From UBA8231 sp036011085 (lineage in GTDB: Bacteria; Latescibacterota; UBA2968; UBA8231), in the NCBI GenBank assembly GCA_036011085.1, contig DASCMS010000088.1, positions 5,879 to 69,878 on the forward strand: a stretch of 64,000 bases of DNA, given 5' to 3'. The position numbers were made by a program, and so were the translations under genes. The notes beneath the pieces were generated by a model. The model was not told the DNA's origin. It worked only from the letters and a program-made list of their open reading frames with translations, and ran no database searches. How positions within the stretch are numbered: the first letter of the stretch is position 1; every line of letters starts with the position of its first letter. Positions 60,726 to 64,000 of this stretch are shown in pieces.

Positions 60726-62294
60726 ATGACGCTTCGGCTTCTTCTGCTCGTTGTCACCTTCGTCGTCGGCGTGCCCGTGCAGCCCGTTCGGTCGGCGCCG
60801 CCGAAACCGCGGTCAACATCACTGGCGGTCGAGATCGTCGACAAGACGGTAGAGTACCCTCTTGCCCGCGCCTTCGACCTGCCGGACGTCGTGCGCCGCA
60901 TCACGGGCCATCCCTACGAAGCCGTCAATGTCGACCCTTTTGACGACGTGCCAAATTCCGGTTGGTTCACGCACCGCAACGACCGCACTCCCCTGTCGCC
61001 GGCACAGATTCGTGCGGGTGCCGGCGGCAGCGGCCCCGACACGACGGGCCAGTGGCGGGTGGTGGCTTTTAAATCGGCCGGCGTCACGCCTGGCATGACG
61101 ATCGTCGATGGCAGCGGCAACCGCTACCTGATCAAGTTCGATCCACCGGGATTCGAGGGTCTGGCCTCGGGCGCCGAGGTCGTCAGCTCCCGCCTGTTCC
61201 ATGCCGCCGGGTACAACGTGCCGCAGAACCACGTCATCTAGCTGGACCCGTCGCGCCTGGTGTGCGCCGAGGACGCGGTGCACGACATCGGCCCGGATGA
61301 CGGGCGTCAGCCCCTGAGCCGGTCTGGTCTGAACGATGATCTGCTCACGCGGCTCATGCGTCGCGCCAACCCGGCATCAGGACCGCGGGTACGGGCTCTG
61401 GCGAGCCGCTTCCTGTCCGGCCGAATCCTGGGACCCTTTGCCTATGTCGGCGCCCGCCATGACGACCCGCAGGACATCTATCGTCACGAACACCGCCGCG
61501 AACTGCGGGGACTCTACGTCGTCGCCTCGTGGCTCAATCATGCCGACATGAAGGAGGAGAACACCCTCGACGTCTATGACCCCGTGCGGGAAGGTGTCGT
61601 CCACTACCTGATCGACTTCGGCGCCTCCCTCGGCAGCAACAGCACGGGACCGAGCAATCCCCGGCGGGGTCGGGCCAACAGCTTCGACCTGACCCACAGC
61701 CTGGTACGCCTCGTGACGGCTGGGTTGTTTGTCTACGACTACGAGCGCGACCCTGGAACCATCGTCCACCCCGCAGTGGGATATCTCGACAACGACCTGT
61801 TCCGTCCGGATGGCTGGAAGCCGATGTACCCGGCTCCCCCCTTTGACCAGCGGACAGACCGTGATGCCTTCTGGGGTGCCCGCATCGTCACCTCCTTCGA
61901 CGATTCTCAGATCGCTGCCGCCGTGGACGCGGCCAGCTATCCCGAGGAAGCCGCCCAGGCCATGATCAGCTTCCTCGCTCAGCGGCGTGACCGGATCGGT
62001 CGCTACTGGTTCTCCCGGGTCAATCCCCTGGACCGGTTCATCATCCGTGATGGCCAACTGCACTTCGAGGATCTCGCCATCCTGCGTGGGTACGCTCCGG
62101 TGACCCGGACAGACTACCAGGTGGAGGTGTCGACGGCCGTGGGCAGGAGCCTGAAACGTGAGGCGATCGACAGGACGGTCGTCGACCTGGAATCCTCGTG
62201 GAGGCAGGATGTCGTCGTCAGCCTGCGACCGCTCCGGTCCGGATTCTCGGGCGGGCCGGTACGGGTTCAGTTGCGGCGAGACCCCGGCGGCTAG
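60726..62294 (+). pseudogene. secreted protein-kinase-like gene interrupted by an in-frame TAG
   Basis: One frame of 522 codons is split by TAG at 61239-61241 into a 171-aa and a ~350-aa part with no frame shift. A signal peptide (LRLLLLVVTFVVGVPVQPVRS) opens it. Kinase-like landmarks are YLIKFD (K137) and an E151 helix (GAEVVSSRLF) before the stop. HADMKEEN (H272, D274, K276, N279), like HRDLKPEN, and an IDFG motif (D297) follow it. A substrate-type Y codon change to TAG would explain it (..NHVI*LDPSRL). TAG is a normal stop elsewhere in the window. It sits 6 nt after the Omp85 barrel gene. Confidence 0.75.
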
Positions 62295-62307
62295 ACTGTA
62301 GCCGGCG

Positions 62308-63021
62308 TCAGGCGCTGACGTTCTCTGGCTCGGCGAAGAGCTGAGCTCTGTGTTTGCCCGTCCCGACCACCTCGAGGGCGCCCATCCTGCGCAGGCAGTA
62401 CGTCATCCGCCCGGCCAGATTCAGTCTCAACTTGGCCGCCGTGGCCAGTTGACGGTTGGTGAAGGGGCGTGGCAGGGCGGCCGCCCCCGGCAACAGGGCC
62501 GCCACCTCCCGGGGATTGCGCAGCAGGCGCTGTTCCACCACCTCCAACAACCGGCGGTCCTCTTTGCGCCATTCGGGATGGCGCCAGCTGCCCTTGCCGT
62601 CATACATGCGCACCTCCTCCTCGCGGATCATCAGCACCTCGAGCACGAAGCGGTCGTTCTGCACCAATTCGGGAATGCTCACCAGTTCCTTGAAGACATC
62701 CTCGATGCGCCCGCGCTTCGGTGACTTGCGGCGCCCGAGTTCCTCCCCGTGCTCACTGATCTTGAGGATCCACTTCTCCGCCGCGATGGGATGCACGAGA
62801 CGCACGCTGTGCGTCCTGGTCAGCTTCCGCAGCTTCGTCTTCAGCGGTGCAAAGGACCGTGTCTGCACCTCCACCAACAGGTCATCATCACGCACGATAT
62901 CGATGACGTACCCGTCCACGGGCGACTCGAGACGATCCTCGGGACGGGCGTACCAAGTCTTCACCGAGGCATGCAGAGATTTCTCCCGCAGCATGCCGAT
63001 ATGCGGCTGAGTCTGTGTCAA
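62308..63021 (-). CDS. unrecognised protein, possible nuclease-like N-terminus and winged helix
   Basis: A 237-aa soluble protein. The first 70 residues contain SPVDGYVIDIV and LLVEVQTRSFAPLKTKLRKL, an acid-then-ExQ pattern recalling PD-(D/E)XK nucleases. Residues about 185-230 (FTNRQLATAAKLRLNLAGRM, MGALEVVG) suggest a winged helix. No family is recognised. It converges on the kinase-like gene with 13 nt between. A 56-nt spacer separates it from the histidine kinase gene upstream. Confidence 0.6.
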   Translation of the reverse strand: MTQTQPHIGMLREKSLHASVKTWYARPEDRLESPVDGYVIDIVRDDDLLVEVQTRSFAPLKTKLRKLTRTHSVRLVHPIAAEKWILKISEHGEELGRRKSPKRGRIEDVFKELVSIPELVQNDRFVLEVLMIREEEVRMYDGKGSWRHPEWRKEDRRLLEVVEQRLLRNPREVAALLPGAAALPRPFTNRQLATAAKLRLNLAGRMTYCLRRMGALEVVGTGKHRAQLFAEPENVSA

Positions 63022-63077
63022 CGCCGGTTCCCTTGCGAGGACGGCGGGGAGGAGGATGCTGCTGCCGGGGAAGACAG

Positions 63078-64000
63078 CTACTGGTCGGGCGCAATCGGGA
63101 TGACGATCGTGAAGGTCGAGCCGACTCCGACCTCACTGGTCACGTCGATGCGTCCTTCGTGATCTTCCATGATCTGGAAGCAGATCGACAGACCGAGGCC
63201 GGTACCCACACCGACCCCCTTTGTCGTGTATCCCGGATCGAAGATACGGGTCAGCAGCTCTTTCTCGATACCCGAACCGGTATCGGTGATGGCCACGTGT
63301 ACTTCTTCTCCTACCTGCCGGGTCCGCACGGTGATCGTTCCGGTCCCCTCGATGGCCTGCTGGCTGTTGTTGAGAATGTTGAGAAACACCTGGTTGAGGC
63401 GCCCCGGATAGCACAGTACGGCAGGGATCTCACCGTAGTCGCGTTCGATCTCGACGCGACCTTTGATGTCGTGGTGGATCAACATCAGCGAATCGTCCAG
63501 ACCCTCGTGCAGATTCGCCGCCTTGCGCTCCACTTCGTCCAGACGGGCAAAGTTGCGCAGGCTGCGCACGATGGTCGTCACTCGCGCCGAGCCGGTTTCG
63601 ATGACACGGTTCGAATCTTCGATCACCTTCAGCGCCCTGGCCAGGGGGCTGCCCTCGGTGCAGCACTCGGGGTACTGCTCTTCCATCGTCGTCTTGAGCT
63701 TTTCCACCGCACGCACGAGTGTGTCGTGCATGCTGTGAATGGCGCCCACCGGCGTGTTGATCTCGTGGGCGATGCCTGCCACGAGATTGCCCAGGGCGGC
63801 CATTTTCTCCGATCGCACCAGCAGTGTCTGCGTCTCGAGCAGCTCGCGATTGGTGCGCTCGCTCTCTTCGATGAGAGCTTTGAGGCGTGATATGTCGTGG
63901 ATGACGACTTGCACGGTGTGGACGCCGCCATCTTCGCCGCGAATGGGGTAGACGCCACCTGAAGCCCAGCGGTATTCGCCGTTGCCGTGGCGCCAGCGAT
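63078..64000 (-). CDS. PAS-domain histidine kinase (C-terminal part, runs off window)
   Basis: The gene enters from beyond base 64000; 307 codons are visible. The top reads RWRHGNGEYRWASGGVYPIR, a PAS/PAC end, then VVIHDISRLKALIEESERTN, a linker helix. The H-box is VAGIAHEINTPVGAIHSM, the N-box LNQVFLNILNNSQQAI, and G-boxes DTGSGI and GVGTGLGLSI. The ATPase end GSTFTIVIP is intact. No response regulator is adjacent in the window. The partner may be one of the orphan regulators at 45-47 kb, which is only a guess. Confidence 0.93.
   Translation of the reverse strand, partial: RWRHGNGEYRWASGGVYPIRGEDGGVHTVQVVIHDISRLKALIEESERTNRELLETQTLLVRSEKMAALGNLVAGIAHEINTPVGAIHSMHDTLVRAVEKLKTTMEEQYPECCTEGSPLARALKVIEDSNRVIETGSARVTTIVRSLRNFARLDEVERKAANLHEGLDDSLMLIHHDIKGRVEIERDYGEIPAVLCYPGRLNQVFLNILNNSQQAIEGTGTITVRTRQVGEEVHVAITDTGSGIEKELLTRIFDPGYTTKGVGVGTGLGLSICFQIMEDHEGRIDVTSEVGVGSTFTIVIPIAPDQ

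Noticed and set aside
61239..61241. TAG read as an amino acid (recoding, pyrrolysine-type).
   Set aside because: atpE, nqrA, the FapA-like gene and this gene's own end all use TAG as a normal stop, and no recoding element or special tRNA is seen.
1..64000. CRISPR arrays, insertion sequences, tRNA/rRNA genes, att sites.
   Set aside because: No repeat-spacer arrays, transposase genes, rRNA stretches or convincing tRNA cloverleaves were seen; short inverted repeats noted are single-copy regulatory candidates.

Overview
The window is high-GC, gene-dense bacterial DNA with very short spacers and many 1-4 nt start/stop overlaps. Outer-membrane proteins (a TonB-dependent receptor, an Omp85-type barrel) indicate a Gram-negative. 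Na+-NQR, an AGCS sodium/amino-acid symporter and a catabolic mix of enolase-superfamily enzymes, phytanoyl-CoA dioxygenase, a sugar-isomerase-like TIM barrel and a DUF3604-like protein suggest a marine or sediment heterotroph. The gene mix recalls Latescibacterota/Gemmatimonadota-like lineages, but that placement is inference; no rRNA or tRNA gene is seen.

Region 1 (1-21,255, minus strand) is one continuous run of 25 energy-conservation genes: nqrABCDEF-nqrM, then a complex-I-like set (nuoA-like, CD, E, F, G, H, J, K, L, M, N), then two ATP synthase assembly genes and atpB-E-F-H-A (atpA runs off the window). The largest internal gap is about 80 nt. The complex-I-like set is the most unusual object here. 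No nuoB or nuoI lies in it. NuoCD has lost the quinone-site residues, the antiporter-like subunits and NuoK have lost most proton-channel lysines and glutamates, yet all Fe-S cysteines of NuoE, F and G are present and every reading frame is intact and translationally coupled.

Region 2 (21.6-28.9 kb) holds a BtuB-like receptor, an AlkA-like glycosylase, an AGCS symporter, a LysM/DUF4015 secreted hydrolase and a DUF4159 protein. Region 3 (29.1-37.5 kb) holds the pyruvate dehydrogenase operon (aceE-aceF-lpdA), a small coiled-coil protein, a soluble-lytic-transglycosylase-like protein and a small membrane protein. Region 4 (37.5-45.2 kb, minus) is a seven-gene run: enolase-superfamily enzyme, isocitrate/isopropylmalate-type dehydrogenase, PhyH dioxygenase, two P1/DmpA-type peptidases, mutY and a DUF368 (PopT-type) transporter gene.

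Region 5 (45.3-51.0 kb, plus) begins with an NtrC-type activator carrying GAFTDA in place of GAFTGA. It is followed by a perfect 10-bp inverted repeat, a near-perfect sigma-54 promoter, a receiver-only response regulator and a FapA/DUF342-like protein, then rsmD, a muconate-cycloisomerase-like enzyme and a eukaryotic-type hisA. Region 6 (51.0-57.1 kb) has a divergent Nramp-like transporter, an FAD oxidoreductase/SDR pair, and an XRE-ImmA (HEXXH) regulatory pair facing a 62-aa HTH protein across two matching palindromic operators. Region 7 (57.2-64 kb) carries a DUF3604-like protein, a POTRA-less Omp85 barrel, a secreted protein-kinase-like gene split by one in-frame TAG, an unrecognised protein and a partial PAS histidine kinase.
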